NCBI GenBank assembly: GCA_015680685.1
Contig: MNCI01001300.1
Location: forward strand, 1,478-65,477
DNA from: Gnetum montanum
Lineage: Eukaryota; Streptophyta; Gnetopsida; Gnetales; Gnetaceae
Reading direction: 5' to 3'
Length of the DNA: 64,000 nt
Part shown: positions 46,998 to 57,599 of the stretch, piece after piece
Layout: every line of letters starts with the position of its first letter
How positions within the stretch are numbered: the first letter of the stretch is position 1
Program-made: the position numbers and the translations under genes
The notes under the pieces: generated by a model
Told to the model about the DNA's origin: nothing
The model's input: only the letters and a program-made list of their open reading frames with translations
Databases searched by the model: none

Positions 46998-47830
46998 CTA
47001 GTCAAGAAGCTTAGATGATTTCAAGGGAAATTTCATATATTTGGACCGATCCTTTCTCTTAAAGTTAGGCATAAATTGGTTATATGTAGAGGCACCCAAT
47101 ATTGAAGGTTGAGTAGTTGTAGTAGGGGCCTTTGGTTGATTTATCTTTATCCCTTGCATGGTTTTTGTTTCTTTGGCCATAATGGCCATGGCTACATGGT
47201 TTTGTTTCCCTTTATCTCTATTCTTTCTCATGTGTTGATTCTTGTATGTTATGTAGGTAGGGTCACCACTAGCTTCAATGGAATCATCTATATTTTTTGC
47301 TCAAGAAAAGGCTTGGCTAAGGGACCTTCGATCTAGGTCATATAATTTGGACTTGATAAAGTCATAACTACCCCCTTGAAGATGACCAAAGGATGTGTCT
47401 CAATAATGGATTCAGGAATATCATTAAGGAGAGCATTCCATCATTATATGAACTTCTATACAAGTTCGAGGGGCCCCTATTTAACTTTCACCAATTGATC
47501 AAGTGTTCTATCAAGTTTAAAGTTATATTTAAAATAGTTAACAAACTATGAGATCAAGTACTCTAGGAAGGTAATGGAACTTCTAGGTAATGCATTGTAC
47601 CAATCCAAGGCTTTCCTAATGAGGGACATACGAAAGACTCACATAACAATGTGAGGTCAAGCTTACAACAATAAGCACTCGAAGTGGAAGATAATAAGGT
47701 GTGAGTTAAAATCACCCTTGTCATTGTACTTGATGAATTGGGAAATGGAAATGCCAGCAAGAAGAGTTGTCTACAGCACAGTGGGGCAAATGGGGTTGTC
47801 TTCATATAAGACCATTATCTTCACTATTTG
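46998..47830 (-). pseudogene. gag domain of element Y
   Basis: Near 47620-47560 one minus-strand frame reads SLIRKALDWYNALPRSSITF, the hallmark of the retrotransposon gag domain (L.G.A..WY..LP..SI.S). It continues with NYFKYNFKLDRTLDQLVKVK (about 47530-47490), corresponding to F...F......L..L..VKQ, and ALLNDIPESIIETHPLVIFK (about 47435-47380). A basic/Gln/Thr-rich tail follows at 47231-46998 (AKETKTMQGIKINQPKAPTT; PNFKRKDRSKYMKF). Stops are few but frames shift. Gag would package the element RNA. Confidence 0.85.
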
Positions 47831-48660
47831 AGTAGTGCTAGCTTTGGGCTTCTACAACTCTTTAGTGAGGTATTGGATTATCTAGAAGGCTTGATCCAGG
47901 CCTTGAGGCATTCCCATGGGTTGCGATGTTTGTATAGATGGTTGTGAAGAGAGTTGAGAGTCCTAGGGCCACACAATTGGCATGGGTATTGAGGGAAGGG
48001 GCTGGGTGATTACTGTAGCAAGAAAGTTAAATAACAAAAATGAAGTTTTAGTTAGAAGATGGAGCACAACAAGGATGAAGGAAGTGTGATAAGCTTACAT
48101 AGCTTGGGGCTTCAAAGAGGATCCCACTGGTATGATGAAGGCATGTAACATTGTAAACACCATTGGGGCTAGACAAATAGAGTGAGGTTGCATGGTGAAG
48201 GGCATTGATGAGAAAAATGATGCAAAGTGAGATACACTTTGAGGTTGGTGTGCAGCAATTACAAAGGCAAGGTTGAACATGATGGAATACATAGGAAACT
48301 AAGGCACCTAACTCATAGAAGATGCTAAGGGTATCAAGCTAAGGATGGTTGTTTGGGAAGTAGACTATTGGAAGAGGTTTTTGATGAAATTGTATGCTCT
48401 TGTTCTATCTCAAACTTTTCTTATTCTTCTTAGTCTTACTATGACTTAAATCCCTCACTTAGCTCATCTATGTCCACAAGCTATGCTAGCATGTGTGTAT
48501 GGAACTCTGTTAACTTTATTTGATCATATGGAAAAGGGATGTACTCCTTCCCATATTAGTGGATTATCTCAAACTTACATTTGAATTTAAATTCCATACA
48601 CAGGATGAGAAGGCCTACCTGGATCTTAACACATATGAAGTTGTACTATTCTTCATCTAT
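47831..48660. other. 5' leader of element Y, proximal part
   Basis: Lies between the Y primer site and gag. Weak minus-strand open stretches (for example 48095-48292) could be the gag N-terminus, but no motif was recognised. Confidence 0.4.
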
Positions 48661-48706
48661 TGATGAGACGCGGTTTACACTAGGCCGCGATATTGCGGCC
48701 GACGCG
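48661..48706 (+). repeat. L-family LTR start (L4), truncated at an N
   Basis: TGATGAGACGCGG followed by GGCCGCGATATTGCGGCCGA matches the first bases of the L1 LTR (TGATGAGACGCGACATGC..., read on its own strand) including a GATAT motif. The match ends at a single N (48707), after which the sequence is Y leader again. A full LTR or element is probably missing at this unresolved base. Confidence 0.75.
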
Positions 48707-49049
48707 NATTAAACTAAGTGATAGGCTAAAAGGCTTAGAACATGAACTGTTCAATGTATGCGACTACTAAGTCTGTGAGAGTCTCAACATATGGAGTATC
48801 TTAGCCTTAACCACTACAAAGTAGAAATTCCTATTTAAAATTTATTAAAGATAAATGACTGAGTAATAATAAAATGTGATGGTGGAAGAAAGGATTTTTG
48901 CATAGGCTACAACTACAAGGGCAATGCAGCTGGCTCTAGCAACATTGTGCACTGCACTAGAAGAAAATTAATTCTTAAATTTTCAAAATGTAGGAAATGG
49001 TAGAAATGCTACAAATTTTAGCTAGAGAATGTAATGTAAAAATTTTTGA

Positions 49050-49515
49050 AATAGATTGTTGGCTACACGTTGAGTACTGGTGACCACCCAACCAAAGTTT
49101 ATAGTGCAATTTACATGTTAAATTCTAGGAAAACTTAAAAACAAAATTTTTGCAAATTTAAAAGCTAAAAGCCTTTGTGCATATCCAAAACCTTATTTTG
49201 GCAAAGTTAAAAGTATAGGTTTGTGGATGTTGTATGCTGGATTTTAGAAAATCCAACACTTGATAGAAAAGTAAAAATGACTAGAATTATTGTAGGTTAT
49301 ATGTTGGGCTTTAGGAAATCCCAGCACTTGATGGACAAGTTATAATAAATCAAAACTAGTTTTAGGCAACATGCTAGGCTTCAATAAAGCACAACACTAT
49401 TTAAAATTAGAATAAAGCCCAAATAGGTTACAGGCACAACACTATTTTTGGTAACTCCCCAAAATAATTTTTTTTGGTTGTAGGTTCAAAAGCTAAAGCC
49501 AACACTAATAGAAAA
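49050..49515. repeat. Degenerate hairpin repeats in the leader of Y
   Basis: Spaced roughly 70-90 bp apart are inverted pairs such as GCTGGATTTTAGAAAATCCAACAC (49232-49259) and GTTGGGCTTTAGGAAATCCCAGCAC (49303-49328), then a worn copy GCTAGGCTTCAATAAAGCACAACAC (49373-49397) and further partial copies to about 49500. Units share flanking words such as CACTTGATRGA. On the transcribed (minus) strand they would form short stems downstream of the primer site. Confidence 0.7.
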
Positions 49516-49556
49516 ATGTTTGCAATAGATTTTTTGTGAAGAAGTTAAGTAGAGGT

Positions 49557-49571
49557 CCTTCTTCTAGCACA
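49557..49571 (-). other. Primer binding site of element Y
   Basis: On the minus strand TGTGCTAGAAGAAGG, close to the G site TGGTGCTAGAAGGAGGG, 16 bases from the LTR end. The spacer begins ATT and ends TTCTT as in G, but is longer. Confidence 0.65.
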
Positions 49572-49587
49572 AGAAAAATATTACAAT

Positions 49588-50640
49588 TGAAAAATTCGAT
49601 GCTAGAACCCTAAAAATTTTAGAGCAAAATAGTTTTAACCTCAGATCCATGAGCCTCGCAAAAAAATAGGATTTGAGGTACCTCGGACAATCTTTTCAAT
49701 CACCTAGGGACTTAAAGATATATTATCAATGTATATCAAAATAAAAAATATATACAAGCCATAAATCCAAGAATGAAAACACAAAACTAAGCAATGTAAT
49801 GTAATAAAACAAAGTAAAGCTGCAACTTTGTATTAATGTAAAAACAAAGGTTTAGGAAATACAAATTAGGATTATAAAAAACCTGAGAATATAAAAAAGT
49901 CCTTTGATGCCCAATGCATATAGTAGAGTGTGTTTTGCTATAGATATGCACTTTTTTTTCTCCAATCCATTCTTCAACTTTGCTTGCTACAAGCCTACTC
50001 TACTTCAAATGGTCTACGCTAGGGGAGAAAATGGTTGTGGACTTATGAAAATGCTTTGCCCCAAAAATCTTAAGTTTAGTCAAATGCCAAAAATTCCAAA
50101 AGTCCTTAAAATGAGATAAGTTCTAATTTAAATAGGCCATGTAGGTCCTGATTCATTGTTGTTAATTTCTACCATGATTGCTGACAAATTTTGTCACACC
50201 TAGAGCACCTTCATGTGGCATGTGAGCAAATTTAGCTGATGTTTTCCTTCCACATGTTGCTCCCACATGTCGCCCAGTGTGTGGGACTAAAATGTCCAAT
50301 GTGTTGGATCAAGGCCCAAATCCCATACGCTACCCCCACACACTAGCCATCATGTGAGGCAAAGATGCCCAGCATATGAAGTAAAAATAATGATGTTCAT
50401 AGCTTGTAAGACATTTGTCATCTTTTACAAGCTAAAATATAAGGCATTTGCAACATGTGGGCTACACATCTCCATTCCTACATTTAAAACTACTTAAATT
50501 CTAATAATACAAAGCCAAAATGCAATATTTTTAGGGAAATAAGGCAATTTTATCTACCTTCATATTTCCACCAAATTATAACAAAGGTTTTGATTGTGAT
50601 CTTCACATATTACAACACGAATTTTCTTTGGGGTGTTTCA
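49588..50640 (-). repeat. 5' LTR of gypsy element Y
   Basis: 1053 bp, TGAAAAATTCG to GGTGTTTCA on the plus strand, with inverted termini TGAAA...TTTCA. It pairs with 8049-9109. Minus-strand TATA-like CTATTTAAAT lies near 50130-50139. U3 word cluster CCCACATG, CAGTGTGTGGG and AGCATATG lies at 50255-50370. Confidence 0.8.
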
Positions 50641-50710
50641 AACAAGGATACATCAATGGGGCTACGTCAATGCATGCCCATCAATGCAACTTATTTATGA
50701 TGCTTCATCA
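50641..50710 (-). repeat. Distal U3 end of the X LTR (right part)
   Basis: Contains ACATCAATGGGGCTACGTC and CAATGCATGCCCATCAATGC, the same words as at 7990-8045, and ends GATGCTTCATCA. The last six bases match the TCATCA terminus of L, X and Z LTRs. This supplies the missing start of the X LTR beyond the Y insertion. Confidence 0.65.
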
Positions 50711-50789
50711 TAGTCCATGATCAAAACAATGCATTGAATACAATAGGTAAATAGTATTTATAGCATGTTCCAACCTTGGATACATCATG

Positions 50790-51360
50790 TTTCTACAAAA
50801 ATGTTCTCAAAAAGATATTATAGAACACGTCAACAAATTAGATGTTTCAATGTATGATCCACAGCCATAAATGATCTTCAAAATGATCTAGCCCTTGGAA
50901 AATCTATAATCATGAAATGAAGGGGCACAAACCTCTAACTAAATATACACTTATCCTATCAACCATGATTAGAATCGAAAAGGATATAGATAGATGATGA
51001 TAAACTTAGTAATAAATTCAATGAAATACAAGTGATATAAATAAAATCTAAACAATATCAATCTACTTAGAAAGAGTAAGAAGTATAAAATAATAAATAG
51101 ATGATAGATCAATTTATTAAAAGGGTTTTCATTTTTCCTTCCTAATAAATTAAAAGTGTTTTATTTGATGAAATACCAAATTTTGTCTTACATGAAGGAT
51201 CAAGAGCAATAGTGTATGTGATACAAATGTGAATTTAAGCCTTGATGATTATACCTAAGTTTATGAGAAAAATAAGTAAAAATAGGATATAAATAATAAA
51301 TTTTAGGATCTTACAAGTTTAGAAATGAATGGAAAGCTTGCCAGCACTATTTGAAGCTAA
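50790..51360. repeat. Direct repeat W, copy 1
   Basis: Same orientation as 56035-56590 and about 80% identical by eye. Shared text includes CTATCAACCATGATTAGAATC, TGATGATAAACTTA and ATCTACTTAGAAAGAG. These could be paired LTR segments or two copies of an internal end. No termini or target duplication were recognised. Confidence 0.7.
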
Positions 51361-51379
51361 TTTGGGATCAAAACAAGAT

Positions 51380-52960
51380 TTTTTCTAGGTGTTGTCCCAT
51401 AGTTGATATTGGCAAGTGACATGGTGATATAGGTAGATGATGCACTGATGTTAGCAGGTGATGTAGTGATGTTGATGCTAAGGTAGGTGAAACTTTTATT
51501 AGTGTCAACATGCTCACATGTGTTGTCGATGATGCAAGAGTTAAGACTAATCTAATGGACAACATATGACATTAGGATGACCATGAAGCATGCAATCGAA
51601 GTAGAAAACATAGATGATGACGCTCTAGATCTCCTGAAACATAGAAAGCTGCTTTGAAACTTAAGAAATTGGCAATGAACTAATGTTTGAACTTAATATT
51701 TATAAGGCTAGTGTTTCCTAAAAACATCTAGAGTCCACTATAGTTAACTAAAAGTTCATTTTTAGTAACTCCAAGTACATGCCAAGTACTACAAGTTATT
51801 GAAAACTCCATCTTGAATTACTTTAATTGATGATGATAGATGATAAATATTTAGGGAAAAATAATTAATGATATCATCAATAAGAATTCTATATAGATAA
51901 ATCAAATTGATTTGAAAGAAATTTGATTAACATATGTAACTTTGACTTTTGACCTTCTAGATGTGATAATTTTGGAATGTTTGAAATTTTAGAGTATGAG
52001 AAAATGAGTTATTTAAGTCTTGATAATGTATTTAATATGATGATTACCTAATACTTTGATTGTAATGATGGTTGTGTTGATGGATTGATAATTGAAAATG
52101 GAAGTTAATACTAGCAATGGTTGCATAAATAAGAGAAGAGAACAATACAAAAGTTATGAAATTACAAAAAATCAAACTTTATTGCCTTCACAATAGATAA
52201 TTTCATTCATGTGCGATCCTAAAATTTATAAGAACTAATTCGGGTCATACTTGGAAAAATTAAGAAGTCATTACCCATAGTGAAAATAAAGAAATTTATG
52301 CAAAATAAAGGTGAGTTGGAACCATAATAGTTTATATCCATCCATCAACTAGAAATAAATAAAAATAATTTAATTTTGTATACATTTTTCTTCATGTGGA
52401 TAGAACATTAGACACTATGTATCAACACAAGTGATGCTGATGACACAAGTGCATAATGTAGTGACTTTGACACTACATTATCATCACTTGCGTCAACACA
52501 AGTTGATACCTTGCACTCCAAATTATCAACTTTGAATACTAGGGATCACCATCAGTGGTTTTACTAATGTCAAGTGTCACCAAGATGGTGTTAAATGTAT
52601 ACTAAGGAATACAAGGGGTCAAAAATGTCATTCAAAGTCAAGTTTCTACATGATGGTACATACGTGATGTTGGTAGGTGATGCTAATATAGCATCATGAA
52701 GTTAGAACATTATATTATGTGCCTTCCAAAGTTTCTAGAATCACAAAAACTAATTTCCATCACCTCAGGGATAATGTAGACTAATTGTGGAAGGTTCAAT
52801 AGGGAAAAAATTGGGTTCATAAGATCATTTCTTTATGTTGTAAGTGTAGGTGATATTATTAGGTGACATTGATGCTAAGTTAGCATCACTTGGGTGAAAC
52901 TTTCCATTTTGGACCTCTAAAAGGTATTAGAACTATTGTAACTAATGTCTATCCTCTAGG
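51380..52960. repeat. Region of GATGCTAA-type palindromes
   Basis: Recurrent words TAGGTGATG, GATGCTAA and GTGACATTG. Perfect palindromic pairs are GATGCTAATATAGCATC (about 52680) and GATGCTAAGTTAGCATC (about 52870). A longer one at about 52430-52510 centres on AATGTAGTG...CACTACATT. The cluster resembles LTR U3 repeats but no LTR edges were identified. No gene seen. Confidence 0.65.
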
Positions 52961-55900
52961 GCATGGTTAGGATCAATATCAAAAGCTCCTAGAAGCTGAA
53001 AATTATGTTAGGAATGATGATTTTGTGGGTATTTTGCTAAGCCAAATAGATGTATGATTATTGAGACCACACTTATCCTAGATGCTGAAGTATCAAAAAA
53101 AGTGGATGCAACATTGCCTCCTCTTGATGGATGATACTAAGATTTCAAAGGAGGATCCATCAAGAAGAAAATGGATGATGATTTGATGATGTACTTGCAA
53201 AAGAAGGGAAGAAAAAAAGTAGGATGGTGGAAGAATATTAGAATATTTCCAATACACCAATCATGAGGATGATGTTGTGCCACATAGAGGGGATAGAGCT
53301 AAAGCTTACCCACAAGATGGCTGAATGAACGTCATTGATAATATGCTCAACATGTTCCACTCAAACTCTTAACACATCCTCAATGAAATAAAATAAAATT
53401 TCTTAATTCTCCTTATTGTACATGTTGATATGAAGGAACATACATAGCAGGATGAGTTAGAGAAAGAAGAGATAATCAAGCAAGAGAAAATATGAGATAT
53501 AGAACTCAAAAATCAAGAAAACAATGAATTAGAATGAAATAAGAGACATCACCCATACACAATGTTGAAGTGTCATGCCATAGAAATGAAGCACAACTAG
53601 ATCCCACTCTCTTATGATATCGATAGCTGATAAATTTAATAAATTCTCTTCCTATCCCACTCAAGCTTAATACAACCTCACATGGAGTAATACCAATACA
53701 ATAATCATAGCTATGAGGTACATTACTTGTAAACATCCTCATCATAATGTGTTAATAATAATGAGAGAAAAGAACTAGATAGATAGAAAGTTAAAGGAAG
53801 AAATAGAAAAAGTAGAGATAAAAAGGTAGATGATGAAGTAAGATAGTAAAGTGAAATCAAATAGTTAAGAAAAGAGAGAACAAAATGTTAGGGATATCAT
53901 CAATACACCTATGGTGAAGTGCTATCAATACACCTATGGTGAAGTGCTATGCCACAAAAATGAGACAACTAAATTGAGGAGAAGTATAATGTGAAGTTAA
54001 ATCAATTACATGTAGGATTGCAAAAGATTGAAAAATATATTTATGAAAATGATTTGATGATAGCAAAATTAATAATAATATATCCATTAAAAAGGAAGAA
54101 TGTGGATGAGCAAGCTACTAAGTAGTCTATGTTATTTGCTAATGAGGATAGGTGTTTATAACCAAAGGTTTTTTGGGTATTACTAATGAAACAAAGATAG
54201 ATGATTGATCATTAATAGATATGAGTGAAGGGGTGTTGATGTTAGGATCAAGAATAGTAGTAATCTCTTCATCCTTGAAAAGGGAAGTAACTTCCTAGGG
54301 AGTGGTTGAAGAAATTTTAGGATGAAGGAGCCTATGATAAATGTTTAAGATGATTTTCTTTAAGAAATAGAATAATTTGAAGTAAAGATATCCTTTAAAG
54401 TTTGATATGGTACTTAATCATTTTGTATCAATATAGAAGTGATATTGAAGAGGGATTGATCTACCTCCTTTAATCTAATAGTAGAAGAATCTTGAGTAAA
54501 GTGCAAAAAAAATAGAAGAAAAGGAAACATGTACCTTCTTCTTCTTTGAATGTTGTTTCAACCTACATTTGTGTTTGCTTTGATAAGTGCTTGAAGAAAC
54601 TTCTTTGCTTGAAACTTGAGACAAAGGATATAGCTAACTCTTTGTTGTGATAGAGTATATGAAGCAAAGAATCAAGGGATGATCTTGCATATGGGATAGC
54701 CATGGGTAGGATTCGAGATATTTTTGGTTTAGAAGTTAGCTTATAGTGTGGAGGATGATTCATGATATACATTATTATGTTAAAGAATTAAAACCTAAAA
54801 TTGATGGAGGTTGCTTGTTATTATATATATCAATAGATGAAGAAGGTGTTGCAAGAGAATGCATGCTAATAAAAAAGGACTAATTTTGCTCTAATTTACC
54901 TTTCTATTCTAGACAAAAGGCTATAATAGTACTACTACTAGGGTGAAGAGATTAGTAGAGTTGGAATGAAAAGAAATATTGCAATGTTATAATCCTATCA
55001 ATTTGATATTTAATAGTTTAAAGATATGAATTCATGTTCTACATGAAGAATAGAAGCCAATGTGGTATATCAAATATGTTGGATAAGGATTAAACTTATG
55101 AGTGATATCATGTATTAGAAGTAGTTGATTTAGGGAAACTTGGCTAAGGTAATGTAGAGGAACTAGCTCCAGGATTAGAAACTAAGTTTTAGGGGTTAGA
55201 ATTAGGATTATCATGTTAATAAGTTTGATGATATGGATTAGATGTGGGAGATAATGATGTGGATGTAGTGAATGCAATGGTTGATTACTAGGATTAACTA
55301 CAAAAATTGAGATGCCTAATAAGACATCTAATATCTTCTTCAACGAGGAAGATAGGACTTTCATGATTAGGTAAAAATGAAAGGAGATTATATGCAGCAT
55401 TAAACTCAACCATTTTCTTAAGGATATCAATAGAAAGAAAAACATCCATTTTACTAATAGCATAAGAGATTGTGTAAGTACATTCTATCATTTGAGAAGA
55501 ATATGTCATTTTTTCTCGTAAAAGTTCTTAAATGGCAATATCTTAATTGAAATTTGTTGATGATAAAATGCAAAATAGATGCTACCAAAATAATGTTTGA
55601 ATAAAAAATTGTAAAAAATATAAAATGCAAAAATAGAAATCCTTTTAGTGTTTTCTTAATGAACAAAATGTAGAAAAAGAAAAATGCAAGAAAATTGAGA
55701 TTTGTGTAAAGGATGTAAAGAGTATAGAGATTATAGTGATTGCAGTGATGTGACATAAAGAAATTAAAATAAAAGCATGTAAAATATGTAAATAAAATGC
55801 TAAAAGGATTATAATAATGAAGAGATTACTAGAGGTATGAAGCTAATGATGACTAAAAGCAAACAAGACATGTTAATCTCTACCTTCAACCTACACTAAT

Positions 55901-56034
55901 GCAACGTAGGGAGAAGATATAAGAATCTTTAATAAAGAGAGGTAAAAACTAGAAAATACCTATTAACTTTAGGATAAATATGACATACTAGAAAGTTAAA
56001 AAGTCCTATTTTTCACATAAAAAATAATCCTCCA
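52961..56034. other. Decayed repeat DNA, weak minus-strand coding traces
   Basis: Possible former coding on the minus strand: SYDYCIGITPCEVVLSLSG near 53680 (reminiscent of the Y..GMTP.E.V.G stretch of gypsy integrase), and DVFLSIDILKKMVEFNAAYN near 55445. Neither is enough for a family call. A 25-bp unit (ATCAATACACCTATGGTGAA...) is tandemly duplicated at about 53897-53946. Confidence 0.35.
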
Positions 56035-56590
56035 AAAATGTTCTCTCATAACTCTATAAAAACATCTCAAACCACACATTTTGGTGTATGATCCATGGTT
56101 GTGAATAATCTTCAAAACAACCTACCCCTCGATTAATCAACAATTATGAAACAAATGGGCATGAACGTCTAATTAAATACAAACTTGGTCTATCAACCAT
56201 GATTAGAATCAAAAGGGATATAAATCAATGATGATAAACTTAACAATGAATTCGATGAAATATAAGTGATACAAATAAGATCTAAGTGATGTAAATCTAC
56301 TTAGAAAGAGAAAGAAGTGCAAAACAATTAAGATATTAGAGATTGAAATGTAAGAAGAATTTGGGTTTTTCCTTCCCAAAAAATGAAAAGTGTTTTATTT
56401 AATGAAATAATGAAGTTTACCTCCTATGGCGGATCAAAATCTATAGTGCAAGTGATAAAAATGGAAATTTAAAACTTGATGATTAGACCTTAGTTTATGA
56501 GAAAAAATAGGATAAAATAGGGTGAAAATGATGAATTTTAGTTCCTTATGGTTTCATAGATAAATAGAAATCTTACCAATGCTAATTATA
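56035..56590. repeat. Direct repeat W, copy 2
   Basis: Partner of 50790-51360. It ends just before the putative 5' LTR of Z. Confidence 0.7.
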
Positions 56591-56599
56591 GCTGATTCA

Positions 56600-57441
56600 A
56601 GGTAAAATAGAATTCAGTGTAGGTGACATTAGTAGGTAACACAGTCATGCTAGAAAGCAACACAATAATGCTAACACTAGTCTATTTTACCTATATAAAT
56701 GAACCACCTGCTATATTTATGAAATCATTAGATCATTTAGTGTAGGAAAGCTCTTGTAGTTTTCTTCCATAAAACTTAACTTTAGTCAACAAGTGCTCAT
56801 AGAGTGGTTTAAAGTAATTATATGGAGTCCTTATTCAAGTTTCATGTACCTAGAAATAATATATAATTGACAATAAAAACCAAGATTATTTCATTCCATT
56901 GCAACATTCTGACTTATGATAGAATTGACTTCAATGCAATTCTTTTATATGTCCATAACTTAATGTTTATTTTAATATTCATTTAATCAATATCTATTTT
57001 GGAAATGAACATTAGAAATGTTGAATGAGTATGACAAACTTCAAATATAAATACATTACCCTTTGATAATCCCATCAGTATTCATACTTGGTATGTCCAA
57101 TAATGCACCCTTAACAATCCAACAATGGTAGTGTAAGTTCAAGATATGTATGGTAAGTTGGAAATGGATGTTCATCACTTAGGCTAGAATAGAATTAAAT
57201 TTCTACATTGAAATTGACTAAATTAAATTTTAATATTTTAATCATAAGTGTTACAACATCAAGATATTATGTTTAAGTTATACTTAAACATATGCATTAA
57301 GACCACACGAGTATAGCTAGGAAGATAATGACATCAAATCATGTTTAACAATCTAAGTACATTTCTAGTCCTATCCCTCAATTCATACATGAATGCCTAT
57401 GATTTGTATGGTTGGATGTAGGAGATACTTGCTACTCATCA
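56600..57441 (+). repeat. 5' LTR of gypsy element Z (left edge approximate)
   Basis: The right end GTATGGTTGGATGTAGG...GCTACTCATCA aligns with the L3 end (CATATGGTTGAGTGTAGG...CCACTCATCA). Internal matches to L3 include AATGAGTA.GAC and CATCACTTAGGCTA. TATATAAAT lies at about 56693. Upstream words GACATTAGTAGG and AATGCTAACACTAG form the U3 cluster. The size predicted from L3 puts the start between 56550 and 56620. Confidence 0.6.
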
Positions 57442-57442
57442 T

Positions 57443-57460
57443 TGGTACTGTTATCACAAA
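57443..57460 (+). other. Primer binding site of element Z
   Basis: TGGTACTGTTATCACAAA, one base after the LTR end. A decayed form of the same class as X (TGGCACTATTGTTGGAGA). Confidence 0.6.
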
Positions 57461-57599
57461 CTTGATCTTGATGATCTAGATTAGTTAGATCATTCACAAT
57501 TATTATTAAGACTTAATGATTTACTACTTATGAAATAATATTATTTTATTAATATGCACAAAATAACACAACATGTCTTCTTCTCATAGAGTTAATTTA

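Noticed and set aside
8044-50645. Target-site duplication for element Y
   Set aside because: GCACT at 8044-8048 and AACAA at 50641-50645 do not match; shifting the left edge one base gives only three of five. The nesting argument rests on the split X LTR instead.
53506-53745. Intact minus-strand gene
   Set aside because: An ITPCEVVL string is suggestive of integrase, but the neighbouring sequence carries no supporting motifs, so only a weak trace is recorded.
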